Part shown: positions 32,823 to 42,640 of the stretch, one piece after another
Position numbering within the stretch: position 1 is the first letter of the stretch
How the letters are laid out: every line of letters starts with the position of its first letter
NCBI GenBank assembly: GCA_018674655.1
Contig: JABGZQ010000079.1
Location: 1 to 46,118 of the forward strand
Length of the DNA: 46,118 nucleotides
Origin: Fidelibacterota bacterium
GTDB lineage: Bacteria; Fidelibacterota; Marinisomatia; Marinisomatales; TCS55
Direction: 5' to 3'
The notes under the pieces: generated by a model
Told to the model about the DNA's origin: nothing
What the model saw: the letters and a program-made list of their open reading frames with translations, nothing else
The model's database searches: none
Position numbers and translations under genes: made by a program

Positions 32823-34565
32823 ATGAGTAAGAGAAATCTAACGGGCGCAGAAATAATTTGGGAATGTATAGCCAAAGAAGGGATAGATGTTGTTTTCGGA
32901 TATCCTGGCGGAACCATTCTCCCGGCTTATGATGCTCTGGACAAATATCGCGATAAAATTCACCATGTATTGGTCCGTCATGAACAAGGAGCCACCCATA
33001 TGGCAGACGGGTATGCGCGAGCCAGTGGAAAAGTGGGCGTAGCCATAGCTACATCTGGTCCGGGCGCCACAAACATGATTACGGGTATGGGCACAGCCAT
33101 GATGGACTCAGTACCCATCGTATGTATTACTGGCCAAGTTTCCTCAGCTGTCATTGGTTCAGATGCTTTTCAGGAAATTGACATAACCGGTGCGGCAATA
33201 CCGGTGACCAAACACAATTATCTTGTGTTAGATATCAAAGACTTAGCGGAAACCATCAAAGAGGCATTCCATGTGGCGAGGAGTGGTCGTCCAGGCCCTG
33301 TATTGGTTGATATACCAAAAGATATTCAAAATCAATCGCTCGATTTTATTTATCCCGAAAGAGAAATAACATTACCCGGTTTAGTAAAACCTCAAGGTGC
33401 AGATGAATTACAAGTGAAAAGATTTATTGATTTGATTGGTGCCGCTGAAAGGCCAATTATTTTGGCAGGACACGGGATTATTTTATCTGGTGCCACTCAG
33501 GCTGTATTGGATTTAGCCAATTTAGCACATATACCCATTGGTACTACTTTATTGGGTATAGGCGGTGTTCCTGCAAGTCATCCTCTAGTTTTGGGTATGA
33601 TGGGAATGCATGGAGAAACATGGGTAAATCAAGCGATCCAGGAATCGGACTTACTCATCGCCTGTGGAATGCGGTTTGATGATAGGGTCACAGGAAAACT
33701 CCAAACTTATTCTCCAAATTCTAAAAAAATTCATATTGAAATTGACCCATCTGAAATCAATAAAAATATTCATGTGGATTTACCAATTCATGGTGACTTA
33801 AAGACAGTATTAAATCAGATCCTTCCTTTAGTCTCAAAAAAAGGAAATAAGTCCTGGTTGAGTAAAATTGAAACTTGGCGAAAAGATTCTCATGAAAAAG
33901 ATATCATTAATCAAGAAACCGATATGCTCATGGGTGCCCATGTGGTTCGAAAAATATGGGAAGGAACCGACGGAAATGCATTGGTGGTAACCGATGTGGG
34001 TCAGCATCAAATGCTGGAAGCCCAATATTATGAGCATGAAGAGCCAAGGACATTGCTTACTTCGGGTGGATTAGGTACCATGGGATTCAGTTTGCCTGCA
34101 GGTATAGGGGCCAGTTTTCATGAAAAAGATCGGGAAATATGGGTCATTGTAGGAGATGGTAGCTTTCAAATGACCATGACTGAATTGGGGACTGCAGTTC
34201 AGGAAAATCGCAACATTAATATTGCCATTATCAATAATGGCTATCTTGGTATGGTACGACAATGGCAGGAGATGTTTTATGAAGCTCGCTATGTTGAAAC
34301 GCCTATTTTAAGTCCGGATTATGTAAAATTAGCTGCGGCCTATGGTATTGAAGCTTTTCGGGTAGAATCTTTAGGCGAAGTTATCCCCACCATGCGAAAA
34401 GCACAGCAACAGAGTGGACCTTCCCTCATTGAGTTCGTTGTAGAACAGCATGATATGGTATACCCCATGGTTCCGGCTGGCGCTGATCTGCATGAAATGA
34501 TTGAAAGACCACCTAACAAAATAAATGACACAGTAGATATGTTGAACAAGGAATCAAATAAATGA
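32823..34565 (+). CDS. ilvB: Acetolactate synthase, large (catalytic) subunit
   Basis: This 580-aa thiamine-diphosphate enzyme catalyses the first common step of branched-chain synthesis: two pyruvates to acetolactate, or pyruvate plus 2-oxobutyrate to acetohydroxybutyrate. The catalytic Glu lies in VRHEQGATHMADGYAR and the ThDP-binding motif is VIVGDGSFQMTMTELG...NNGYLGMVRQWQ. The FAD-binding middle domain is present. Seven bases separate it from ilvD and it overlaps ilvN by four bases (ATGA), so the two subunits are made in step. Confidence 0.96.
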   Translation: MSKRNLTGAEIIWECIAKEGIDVVFGYPGGTILPAYDALDKYRDKIHHVLVRHEQGATHMADGYARASGKVGVAIATSGPGATNMITGMGTAMMDSVPIVCITGQVSSAVIGSDAFQEIDITGAAIPVTKHNYLVLDIKDLAETIKEAFHVARSGRPGPVLVDIPKDIQNQSLDFIYPEREITLPGLVKPQGADELQVKRFIDLIGAAERPIILAGHGIILSGATQAVLDLANLAHIPIGTTLLGIGGVPASHPLVLGMMGMHGETWVNQAIQESDLLIACGMRFDDRVTGKLQTYSPNSKKIHIEIDPSEINKNIHVDLPIHGDLKTVLNQILPLVSKKGNKSWLSKIETWRKDSHEKDIINQETDMLMGAHVVRKIWEGTDGNALVVTDVGQHQMLEAQYYEHEEPRTLLTSGGLGTMGFSLPAGIGASFHEKDREIWVIVGDGSFQMTMTELGTAVQENRNINIAIINNGYLGMVRQWQEMFYEARYVETPILSPDYVKLAAAYGIEAFRVESLGEVIPTMRKAQQQSGPSLIEFVVEQHDMVYPMVPAGADLHEMIERPPNKINDTVDMLNKESNK

Positions 34566-35125
34566 AACAGACATTAATTACTCTTGTGGAAGATAAGCCC
34601 GGCGTTTTAAATCGGATCGCCAGTTTATTTCGCAGAAGAAACTATAATATTGACAGCTTAGTGGTTGGAAAAAGCGAAACACCCGGTGTGAGTCGAATGA
34701 CGATTATGACCAACGAAGAAGATCAACGTAAACGGGGAAACATTTATTTTAATTTGTTAAACCTTGTGAATGTAATTGCGGTGAAAGATGTTTCAAATTT
34801 GGAATGCGTGACGCGGGAATTTATTTTAATCAAAATACAGTCAGGACCTGATCAATTGAATGAAGTGAAAGCAGTGGTGAATAACCATGGGGCACGCATT
34901 GTTGATTTGGGAAAAGAAACAGTTATCATAGAAGCGACTGAACGGGAAAAAGAAATTGATGCATTGGTAAAAGCATTGACGCCTTTTAACATAACAGAAA
35001 TTATGCGTACGGGTAAAATCGCTATGCGCAGAGGAAAAACCCATAAAATATCTTCAGATAAAATTAACGCACCTGCTGGCGAAATTAATTGGCAGCCGGA
35101 GCAAATTCATACTTATCATAATTAA
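34562..35125 (+). CDS. ilvN: Acetolactate synthase, small (regulatory) subunit
   Basis: This 187-aa protein has an N-terminal ACT domain (TLITLVEDKPGVLNRIASLFRRRNYNIDSLVVG) that binds valine and gives feedback inhibition, and a C-terminal ALS_ss_C domain (EFILIKIQS to FNITEIMRTGKIAMRRG). It activates and regulates the IlvB catalytic subunit. Its start overlaps the ilvB stop by four bases. A short C-terminal extension (HKISSDKINAPAGEINWQPE...) goes beyond the usual end of the domain, which is common in this group. The assignment is certain; the valine response is inferred from the family. Confidence 0.95.
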   Translation: MKQTLITLVEDKPGVLNRIASLFRRRNYNIDSLVVGKSETPGVSRMTIMTNEEDQRKRGNIYFNLLNLVNVIAVKDVSNLECVTREFILIKIQSGPDQLNEVKAVVNNHGARIVDLGKETVIIEATEREKEIDALVKALTPFNITEIMRTGKIAMRRGKTHKISSDKINAPAGEINWQPEQIHTYHN

Positions 35126-35139
35126 AGGAAAAGCGACTC

Positions 35140-36183
35140 ATGAAAGACATAAATATTAATGGATTTAAAGAAACGATTATCGAACGGACGGATTATCCAC
35201 TTGAAAAATGTAAAGAAATCTTAGATAAAGAAGTGACGGCTATTTTGGGATACGGTCCCCAAGGTAGAGGTCAAAGTTTAAATATGCGCGACCAAGGCTT
35301 TAAGGTTATTTTAGGTTTGCGCCGAGGAAAGAGTTGGGATCAAGCGTTAGAAGATGGTTGGAAAGATGGAGAAAATTTATTCGAATTGGATGGAGCAGCT
35401 CGGCGTGGATCCATCATTCAATTTTTGATTTCAGATGCAGCTCAAATACAATTATGGCCCATGGTAAAGGAGAATCTGAATGATGGAGATGCGCTTTACT
35501 TTTCTCATGGATTTGGTGTTGTATTCCATAAAGATACAAACATTATACCTCCTAAAAATGTGGATGTTATTTTAGTCGCTCCCAAAGGAAGTGGATTAAC
35601 AGTACGAAACCATTTTCTGGATGGACGGGGTATAAATTCTTCCTATGCAATCCACCAGGATTATACAGGAAAGGCCAAAGATCGATGTGTGGCGACTGCT
35701 TTTGCCATTGGTTCCGGGCATTTATTTGAAACGACCTTCGAAAAAGAAGTTCATAGTGATCTAACTGGTGAAAGATGTGTGCTTATGGGGCTATTACAAG
35801 GGGCCTTCTTGGCTCAGTATGAAGTCCTTCGAGAACATGGTCATTCTCCATCAGAAGCCTACAATGAAACTATTGAAGAAGCACTTCAAAGTTTATATCC
35901 ATTGGTGGCTGAAAATGGAATGGATTGGATGTATGCGAATTGTTCAACAACTGCCCAGCGTGGTGCATTGGATTGGGCACCAAAGTTTAAGGATACATTA
36001 AAGCCGATTATTGAGGAGTGTTACCAAAATGTTTTGAGCGGAGAGGAAGCGAGAATTTCAATAAAAACCAATTCTAAGGCAGATTATCGCGAACAATTAG
36101 AAAAAGAACTGAGAGAAATAAATGATCAGGAAATGTGGCAAGCTGGCAAACAGCTTCGCCCACTGAGACCTGAAAATATTTAA
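35140..36183 (+). CDS. ilvC: Ketol-acid reductoisomerase
   Basis: This 347-aa NADPH-dependent enzyme isomerises and reduces acetolactate and acetohydroxybutyrate to the dihydroxy acids. The Rossmann motif is GYGPQGRGQSLNMRD, the cofactor loop GLRRGKSW has the Arg and Ser that favour NADPH, and the metal-binding region is EVHSDLTGERC. It resembles the Bacteroidota and fungal Ilv5-like type rather than the E. coli class II enzyme (residues FSHGFGVVFHKDTNIIPP, GRGINSSYAIHQD, NCSTTAQRGALDW). It follows ilvN by 14 bases. Confidence 0.95.
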   Translation: MKDININGFKETIIERTDYPLEKCKEILDKEVTAILGYGPQGRGQSLNMRDQGFKVILGLRRGKSWDQALEDGWKDGENLFELDGAARRGSIIQFLISDAAQIQLWPMVKENLNDGDALYFSHGFGVVFHKDTNIIPPKNVDVILVAPKGSGLTVRNHFLDGRGINSSYAIHQDYTGKAKDRCVATAFAIGSGHLFETTFEKEVHSDLTGERCVLMGLLQGAFLAQYEVLREHGHSPSEAYNETIEEALQSLYPLVAENGMDWMYANCSTTAQRGALDWAPKFKDTLKPIIEECYQNVLSGEEARISIKTNSKADYREQLEKELREINDQEMWQAGKQLRPLRPENI

Positions 36184-36199
36184 ATAAAAGGCACTCGTT

Positions 36200-37309
36200 A
36201 TGAAGTCTTATCATTTAACACTATTGCCCGGTGATGGCATTGGACCTGAAATAATGGATGCAGCCATAAAGGTGTTGGATTTAGTGGGCCAGCAATTCAA
36301 TGTTCAATTTGATTATGAAGAAGCGTTGTTTGGTGGATGTTCCATCGATAGAAATGGTGTTCCATTGACAGATGAAACAATTGAACAATGTCGTAAATCT
36401 GATGCAGTAGTCATGGGTGCAGTGGGTGGACCAATTTGGGATACTCAACCACATGAGAATAAACCGGAACAGGGATTATTAAAGTTACGAGCTTCGCTGG
36501 GTTTATATGCAAATCTGCGACCAGCTACAATTTACAATGCGTTGTTAGATGCCTCTTCATTAAAGCCGACAGCAATTAAAAATGCTGATATTATGGTGGT
36601 CAGAGAATTAACTGGTGGAATTTACTTTGGCACGCCGAGAGGAATGGATAAAGGCAAAGGGTGGAATACCTTATCGTATACGAAAGAAGAGGTGGAAAGA
36701 ATTGCTCGGACTGCATTTGACCTAGCCCAAAAACGAAATAATCATGTTACATCTGTTCATAAAGCCAACGTATTAGAAAGTTCACAATTCTGGCGTGAAA
36801 TAGTGGAAGAAGTCCATCAAGATTATTCGGATGTTGTGTTGGATGAAATGTATGTCGATAATGCTGCTATGCAGTTGGTTCGGGATCCAAAACAGTTTGA
36901 CGTTATTTTAACCCAGAATTTGTTTGGAGATATATTGAGTGATATTTCTGCAATGATTACAGGCAGTCTCGGCATGCTTCCTTCTGCAAGTTTGGGTGAA
37001 GAATATGCCGTTTATGAACCGGTACATGGCACCGCGCCAGAAATCGCAGGTCAAAATAAAGCAAATCCACTGGCCATGATTGGGTCTATAGCCATGATGC
37101 TTGATTATACATTTGGAATGCCAGAAGCGGCAACCATGATTTATGATGCCATTGGTGAAGTACTTGAAATGGGTTCCCGAACTGAGGACATTGCGACACC
37201 GAATACAAATGTGGTTAGTACAACAGAAATGCGCGATTTAGTTTTGGAAAGATGTGAAGGCAAATCAAAAACAATTATAGAAATGGTCAGGATGTCGTAT
37301 GAAGGATAA
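36200..37309 (+). CDS. leuB: 3-isopropylmalate dehydrogenase
   Basis: This 369-aa NAD-dependent decarboxylating dehydrogenase converts 3-isopropylmalate to 2-ketoisocaproate in leucine synthesis and, with citramalate, the methylmalate step of isoleucine synthesis. It shows LLPGDGIGPEIMDA, RELTGGIYFG, VHKANVLESSQFWRE and QNLFGDILSDISAMITGSLGMLPSASLG, all family signatures. It overlaps leuA by 11 bases. Confidence 0.96.
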   Translation: MKSYHLTLLPGDGIGPEIMDAAIKVLDLVGQQFNVQFDYEEALFGGCSIDRNGVPLTDETIEQCRKSDAVVMGAVGGPIWDTQPHENKPEQGLLKLRASLGLYANLRPATIYNALLDASSLKPTAIKNADIMVVRELTGGIYFGTPRGMDKGKGWNTLSYTKEEVERIARTAFDLAQKRNNHVTSVHKANVLESSQFWREIVEEVHQDYSDVVLDEMYVDNAAMQLVRDPKQFDVILTQNLFGDILSDISAMITGSLGMLPSASLGEEYAVYEPVHGTAPEIAGQNKANPLAMIGSIAMMLDYTFGMPEAATMIYDAIGEVLEMGSRTEDIATPNTNVVSTTEMRDLVLERCEGKSKTIIEMVRMSYEG

Positions 37310-38867
37310 AATAGTCATATTTGATACCACTCTCCGTGATGGTGAACAAGCACCAGGCGCATCATTAAACATGACAGAAAAAATTGAAATTGCTAAACAA
37401 TTAAACAGACTGAATGTGGATGTTATTGAAGCCGGGTTTCCTGTTTCATCTAAAGTACAGTTTGATTCGGTTCAACGAATTGCGGATGCAGTGGATACAG
37501 TTGTGGCCGGTTTAGCGCGAACAGTTGATAAAGATATAAAAGCAGCATATGATGCTTTAAAGCATGCGGAAACATTTCGAATTCATACATTTGCCGGCAC
37601 ATCCGATATTCACATGCTGGGAAAGTTTGGAAGTGATCGATATGGTAAAACATTGGCGGACAAAAGAAAAAATATTCTTGAAATGTCCTGTGAAGCGGTT
37701 GCTTTAGCTAAAACATTTACGGATGATGTAGAATTTTCTCCTGAAGATGCAGGACGGACTGACATTGGATACCTATCTGAAATTGTAGAAGCGGTGATCA
37801 CCGCTGGTGCCACAACAGTTAATATTCCTGATACAACCGGATATACCATGCCGTTGGAATTTGGAAAAAAGATTGCTGTACTTAAAGAACGGGTAAGCAA
37901 TATAGATCAGGCAGTAATTAGTGTTCACTGTCATAATGATTTGGGTTTGGCTGTTGCCAATTCTCTATCGGCAGTTACCAATGGGGCTCGCCAAGTAGAG
38001 TGTACCATCAATGGTATTGGTGAGCGGGCTGGGAATGCTTCTTTAGAAGAAATTGCCATGGCCATTGCTGTTCGCGAAGACCTATGGAATGTGGAGACGG
38101 AGATCAATACGTCTGAAATATTTAATGTAAGTCGAATGGTATCATCTTTCACAGGAATGATTGTGCAACCGAATAAAGCGATTGTGGGAGAAAATGCATT
38201 CGCTCACGAATCCGGAATTCATCAAGATGGGATGTTGAAAGACAATAAAACCTATGAAATAATGAGTCCTGAACAAGTGGGTGTTACGGCATCCAAGATC
38301 GTTTTAGGAAGGCATTCCGGCCGCCATGGATTGGCATCAAGATTAATTAGCCTTGGTTTTAACCCGACGGAAGAAGAATTGAATGTCGTCTATCAAAAAT
38401 TTCTGGATTTGGCCGACAAGAAAAAGGAAGTATTTGATGATGACTTGCGCATGCTTATGGGCCAAGAGGTTGCCATGAAGGATTATAGCCATCATTTGGA
38501 TTATCTTCATGTGAATTTAGGAACGACAACCATTCCCACAGCCACGGTACGAATAAAAACAGATGAAAAAATGATTGAAGAATCAGCCACTGGTGATGGA
38601 CCGGTGGATGCTTGTTTTAATGCAATAGACCGGGCATTAAACTCAAAATTTCATATTGAATCATATCAGGTACGCTCTGTTACAGTCGGAAGATCTGCTC
38701 AGGGCGAAGCGCACCTAAGACTGAAAAGCGGAGAAAAAATATTTTCCGGCCGAGGCGTTTCTACTGATATTGTAGAAGCCAGTGCCAAAGCGTATGTCCA
38801 GGCTATTAATGAATATAGTATCCAAAGTGAAGTGGATGAACTTCTTGATGCAGTATCAACGCCATAG
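37299..38867 (+). CDS. leuA: 2-isopropylmalate synthase
   Basis: This 522-aa enzyme condenses 2-ketoisovalerate and acetyl-CoA, the committed step of leucine synthesis. The DRE-TIM barrel shows [15 protein letters not shown], the metal-binding HxH in [16 protein letters not shown] and [13 protein letters not shown]. The C-terminal LeuA dimer domain (about residues 390-515) normally binds leucine for feedback. The length is nearly the same as E. coli LeuA. It overlaps leuB by 11 bases and precedes leuC by two. Confidence 0.95.
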   Translation: MKDKIVIFDTTLRDGEQAPGASLNMTEKIEIAKQLNRLNVDVIEAGFPVSSKVQFDSVQRIADAVDTVVAGLARTVDKDIKAAYDALKHAETFRIHTFAGTSDIHMLGKFGSDRYGKTLADKRKNILEMSCEAVALAKTFTDDVEFSPEDAGRTDIGYLSEIVEAVITAGATTVNIPDTTGYTMPLEFGKKIAVLKERVSNIDQAVISVHCHNDLGLAVANSLSAVTNGARQVECTINGIGERAGNASLEEIAMAIAVREDLWNVETEINTSEIFNVSRMVSSFTGMIVQPNKAIVGENAFAHESGIHQDGMLKDNKTYEIMSPEQVGVTASKIVLGRHSGRHGLASRLISLGFNPTEEELNVVYQKFLDLADKKKEVFDDDLRMLMGQEVAMKDYSHHLDYLHVNLGTTTIPTATVRIKTDEKMIEESATGDGPVDACFNAIDRALNSKFHIESYQVRSVTVGRSAQGEAHLRLKSGEKIFSGRGVSTDIVEASAKAYVQAINEYSIQSEVDELLDAVSTP

Positions 38868-38869
38868 CA

Positions 38870-40267
38870 GTGGGTACCAAAACTTTATACGATAAATTGT
38901 GGGACTCCCATTTGATTCATGAAGATGAAAATGGAAATGGACTATTGTATATCGATCGCCAATTAATCCATGAAGTAACATCGCCTCAAGCTTTTGAGGG
39001 ATTGCGTCTGAGCGACCGGAAACCGTGGCGGGCCTCAGCGAACTTGGCTGTGGCGGATCACAATATACCCACAGAAAATCGCGATAAAGGTATTGCGGAC
39101 CCTGTATCGGCACTCCAAGTGGAGACATTAGTCAATAACTGTAAGGCTTTCCATGTTCCATATATTCCCATGGATGATGAACGTCAGGGGATTGTCCATG
39201 TGGTAGGCCCTGAACAGGGTGCTACCTTACCCGGGATGACTATAGTATGTGGTGATTCTCATACGGCCACTCATGGTGCTTTAGGTGCATTGGCTTTCGG
39301 TATTGGCACCTCAGAAGTAGAGCACGTTATGGCAACCCAATGTTTGATCCAAAATAAATCCAAGAATATGCTGGTGAAGGTGGATGGTCAGTTGCAGAAA
39401 GGGGTGACGGCAAAGGATCTTGTATTATGCATTATTAAAAAGATAGGAACTGCCGGTGGCACCGGTCACACCATAGAATTTGCCGGTGAAGTGGTTGAAT
39501 CTCTGTCTGTTGAAGAGCGGATGACAGTTTGTAATATGGCTATAGAAGCCGGCGCTCGTGCGGGTCTTATCGCTGTGGATGAAAAAACTATTAATTATGT
39601 TAAGGGCAGACCATTTTCCCCGAAAGGTGAATTGTGGGATAAAGCGATTGCTTATTGGAAGACACTTTTTTCTGATGCAGACGCGAAGTTTGATAGCATC
39701 GTATCTTTAGATGGAAATAGTATTGTGCCTCAGATCACTTGGGGGACATCTCCAGAAATGGGAATGGATGTAGGTGAGGCAATTCCTATTGCAGGGAAGG
39801 AAGAAATTGAAAATGCCTTAGAATATATGGGGCTGACCAATGGGGGATCCCTTTCCGATTATAAATTGGACAAAATTTTTATTGGTTCATGTACTAATTC
39901 TCGAATTGAAGACTTGAGGACAGCCGCCGAAATTGTTAAAGGACATAAAGTGGCGGATACTATAAAAATAGCGATGGTCGTCCCAGGTTCTGGCGAAGTG
40001 AAAAACAAAGCTGAATCGGAAGGACTGGACAAGATTTTTATGGAAGCAGGATTCGAATGGCGGGAACCGGGATGCTCTATGTGTCTGGCCATGAATGCTG
40101 ACCGACTAGAGTCAGGAGAACGGTGCGCTTCAACTTCAAATAGAAACTTCGAAGGTCGACAAGGCCAAGGAGGTCGAACCCATTTGGTGAGCCCTATCAT
40201 GGCAGCCGCTGCAGCGGTAAACGGTCATTTTGTTGACGTGCGTGAAATATTAAAGGCGGTAGTGTGA
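38870..40267 (+). CDS. leuC: 3-isopropylmalate dehydratase, large subunit
   Basis: This 465-aa aconitase-family subunit isomerises 2- to 3-isopropylmalate and also acts on citramalate. The [4Fe-4S] cluster cysteines are in [13 protein letters not shown] and the CSMC motif of [39 protein letters not shown] is the substrate region. It starts at GTG 38870, two bases after leuA, and its stop overlaps the leuD ATG by one base. It is full length. Confidence 0.95.
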   Translation: MGTKTLYDKLWDSHLIHEDENGNGLLYIDRQLIHEVTSPQAFEGLRLSDRKPWRASANLAVADHNIPTENRDKGIADPVSALQVETLVNNCKAFHVPYIPMDDERQGIVHVVGPEQGATLPGMTIVCGDSHTATHGALGALAFGIGTSEVEHVMATQCLIQNKSKNMLVKVDGQLQKGVTAKDLVLCIIKKIGTAGGTGHTIEFAGEVVESLSVEERMTVCNMAIEAGARAGLIAVDEKTINYVKGRPFSPKGELWDKAIAYWKTLFSDADAKFDSIVSLDGNSIVPQITWGTSPEMGMDVGEAIPIAGKEEIENALEYMGLTNGGSLSDYKLDKIFIGSCTNSRIEDLRTAAEIVKGHKVADTIKIAMVVPGSGEVKNKAESEGLDKIFMEAGFEWREPGCSMCLAMNADRLESGERCASTSNRNFEGRQGQGGRTHLVSPIMAAAAAVNGHFVDVREILKAVV

Positions 40268-40917
40268 TGGAAAAATTTTCAAATATTAGGGGAATTGTTG
40301 CACCCATTGATCGCGCCAATGTGGATACAGATGCTATTATCCCAAAACAGTTTTTAAAATCAATCAAACGGACGGGATTTGGCCCAAATCTATTTGATGA
40401 ATGGCGGTATTTAGATATTGGAGAACCGGGAGTATCCTGTGACAATCGACCTCTTAACAATGATTTTGTTTTAAACCAGGATCGGTACCAAGGATCTTCT
40501 ATTCTATTGACGCGGAATAATTTTGGTTGTGGTTCCAGTCGAGAACATGCGCCATGGGCGATAAAAGATTATGGATTTCGGGTATTGATTGCGCCCAGTT
40601 TTGCAGATATTTTTTATAATAATTGTTTTAAGAACGGCCTGCTTCCCATTGTTTTGGAAGAATCTAAAATTGATGATTTATTTCAATCTGTTCATGCCAC
40701 TCCGGGCTTTGAAATGGCCATTGATTTAAATAACCAGAAAATCCAATTATCAGCTGGAGAAAATATTTCTTTTAATATTGATGGCTATAAAAAATCCTGT
40801 CTCATGAATGGGTTAGATGAAATTGGGCAAACCATGGAGAAGAAAGAAATAATCCAATCATTTGAGCGGCAGCATAAAAAGTTGAGCCCTTGGATATTTG
40901 AAGATTTGGTGGTTTAG
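40267..40917 (+). CDS. leuD: 3-isopropylmalate dehydratase, small subunit
   Basis: This 216-aa partner of LeuC carries the swivel domain with [20 protein letters not shown] and [17 protein letters not shown] 40267 overlaps the leuC stop (TGATG); GTG 40264 is an in-frame alternative with one extra Met-equivalent. It is directly followed by cimA with no gap. Both subunits would serve leucine and isoleucine branches here. Confidence 0.95.
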   Translation: MEKFSNIRGIVAPIDRANVDTDAIIPKQFLKSIKRTGFGPNLFDEWRYLDIGEPGVSCDNRPLNNDFVLNQDRYQGSSILLTRNNFGCGSSREHAPWAIKDYGFRVLIAPSFADIFYNNCFKNGLLPIVLEESKIDDLFQSVHATPGFEMAIDLNNQKIQLSAGENISFNIDGYKKSCLMNGLDEIGQTMEKKEIIQSFERQHKKLSPWIFEDLVV

Positions 40918-42534
40918 ATGAATCGTAATCCTATTGAAATATTCGATACCACATTACGTGATGGAACTCAGGGAGAAGGGGTTACGCTATCCGTAAAAGA
41001 TAAAGTGAGAATTGCCATTCGTTTGGATGAATTTGGGATGGATTTCATCGAAGGAGGTTGGCCTGGGAGCAACCCTAAAGACGAATCATTTTTTAAAGAA
41101 ATAAGAAAAGAAAAATTACATCATTCACGTATTTGCGCTTTTGGTTCAACGGCGCGATTTCCGGATAAGGTTCTCTCTGATGCAAATTTAAACCTCATGC
41201 TGGCTGCTGAAACATCTGTAGTATCTATTTTTGGAAAAGCCTGGAAGTTACATTCAGAGTTGGGGCTGGAATTAGATGCATCTGAAAATGAAACATTAAT
41301 CTACGAATCGATTCAATACCTAAAATCTGAAGGTCGACATGTTATTTTTGATGCAGAACATTTTTTTGATGGGTATAAGGACGATCCAGAATTTGCACTC
41401 CAAATGGTGAAAGCGGCTGGAAAAGCTGAAGCTGATACGATTGTATTATGTGATACCAATGGAGGATCATTGCCTTCAGAAATTTCTGATATTGTACATG
41501 TCGTAAAGAAGAAAATAAGCGCCCCCCTGGGCGTTCATGCCCATAATGATAGCGAACTGGCTGTATCAAACACAATCGCAGCAGTAGAGGCGGGCGTGAG
41601 CCATGTTCAGGGAACAATCAATGGTGTTGGTGAACGATGTGGAAATGCAAATCTTATCAGCATTATACCGAACATGATCCTCAAATTGGGCTTGAAGACA
41701 GTTCAGAAAATAGATTTAACACAATTATCATCCATTTCTCATTTCGTTTCTGAAGTGATGAATTTCGCGTCAGACCAGCGGGCGGCTTATGTGGGCCGTT
41801 CAGCTTTTGCACATAAGGGTGGAATTCATGTGAGTGCTGTATTAAAAAACAGTACCATGTATGAGCATATTGAACCGGAGATTGTAGGGGCACAGCGACG
41901 TGTATTGGTGTCCGATTTATCAGGCCAAAGTAATATTAGATATAAAGCATCTGAGTTGGATGTAAGACTAAATGGAGATAAAACATTAACAAAAAAGGTA
42001 GTAAATCGGATAAAAGCTTTAGAACATGCAGGGTACCAATTTGATGGTGCCGAAGCTTCTTTTGAATTGATTCTTCAAGAAGAACTCGGTGCATTTCAAC
42101 CATTTTTTGATGTGTTGGATTCTCGGATTAATGTGAATTATGGTGAAAATGGACATAAACATGCCGATGCCATGTTAAAAGTTATTGTAGATGGTGAAGT
42201 TGAGCATACGATTGCGGATGGCGTTGGACCTGTGAATGCATTGAATTTGGCGCTTAAAAAAGCATTGGTTCGTTTTTACCCAGAAATAAAAGATGTGAAA
42301 TTGGTGGATTATAAAGTTCGTGTTTTAGAAGAACGGGCAGGAACGGAGTCGAAAGTTCGTGTTCTGGCTGAGAGTAGTGATGGAAAAGAATCCTGGTCTA
42401 CTGTAGGTGTATCTGAAAATATCATTGAAGCCAGTTGGCAGGCGTTGCGAGATAGTTTCAACTATCGGTTATATATAAAGAAGAAAAAGAACGCCCATTC
42501 CAGAAAAGTGAAAGGATTGGCTAAACCATATTAA
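40918..42534 (+). CDS. cimA: (R)-citramalate synthase
   Basis: This 538-aa DRE-TIM synthase condenses pyruvate and acetyl-CoA to citramalate, opening a threonine-independent route to 2-oxobutyrate and isoleucine. [17 protein letters not shown] and especially FIEGGWPGSNPKDESFF mark the citramalate-type rather than the isopropylmalate-type enzymes. The HxH metal motif is in GVHAHNDSELAVSNT, and the C-terminal part is the LeuA-like regulatory domain. It follows leuD with no spacing and is the last gene before a strong terminator. The CimA call rests on the GWPGSNPKD pattern; a homocitrate or isopropylmalate specificity is less likely. Confidence 0.92.
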   Translation: MNRNPIEIFDTTLRDGTQGEGVTLSVKDKVRIAIRLDEFGMDFIEGGWPGSNPKDESFFKEIRKEKLHHSRICAFGSTARFPDKVLSDANLNLMLAAETSVVSIFGKAWKLHSELGLELDASENETLIYESIQYLKSEGRHVIFDAEHFFDGYKDDPEFALQMVKAAGKAEADTIVLCDTNGGSLPSEISDIVHVVKKKISAPLGVHAHNDSELAVSNTIAAVEAGVSHVQGTINGVGERCGNANLISIIPNMILKLGLKTVQKIDLTQLSSISHFVSEVMNFASDQRAAYVGRSAFAHKGGIHVSAVLKNSTMYEHIEPEIVGAQRRVLVSDLSGQSNIRYKASELDVRLNGDKTLTKKVVNRIKALEHAGYQFDGAEASFELILQEELGAFQPFFDVLDSRINVNYGENGHKHADAMLKVIVDGEVEHTIADGVGPVNALNLALKKALVRFYPEIKDVKLVDYKVRVLEERAGTESKVRVLAESSDGKESWSTVGVSENIIEASWQALRDSFNYRLYIKKKKNAHSRKVKGLAKPY

Positions 42535-42535
42535 T

Positions 42536-42566
42536 AGCTTAATGGACTTGAGCTTTTTTTATTTTT
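42536..42566 (+). terminator. Intrinsic terminator ending the ilv-leu-cimA operon
   Basis: AGCTTAA (42536-42542) pairs with TTGAGCT (42548-42554) in a seven-base-pair stem (one G-T pair) around a TGGAC loop. TTTTTTT-A-TTTTT follows directly. It begins two bases after the cimA stop. This is a textbook rho-independent terminator. Confidence 0.92.
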
Positions 42567-42619
42567 GTTAGAATCCTTTTGTCGCCTTCGGTCAAATGCC
42601 TAAATTGGGGACCTAATAA

Positions 42620-42638
42620 TATTTGTAAGATACAAATA
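42620..42638. promoter_or_regulatory. Perfect 19-bp palindrome upstream of the queD-yhhQ-folE genes
   Basis: TATTTGTA (42620-42627) and TACAAATA (42631-42638) are perfect reverse complements separated by AGA, and the ATG follows after only two bases. There is no recognisable Shine-Dalgarno, so the element covers the place where a ribosome would bind. It can be a DNA operator (TGTA...TACA core) for a dimeric repressor, or an RNA hairpin that limits translation. The repeat is visible; function is inferred. Confidence 0.5.
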
Positions 42639-42640
42639 AA

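Noticed and set aside
42567-42640. preQ1 riboswitch before the queD-yhhQ genes
   Set aside because: I could not trace the compact pseudoknot pattern of a preQ1 aptamer; only the palindrome at 42620-42638 stands out.
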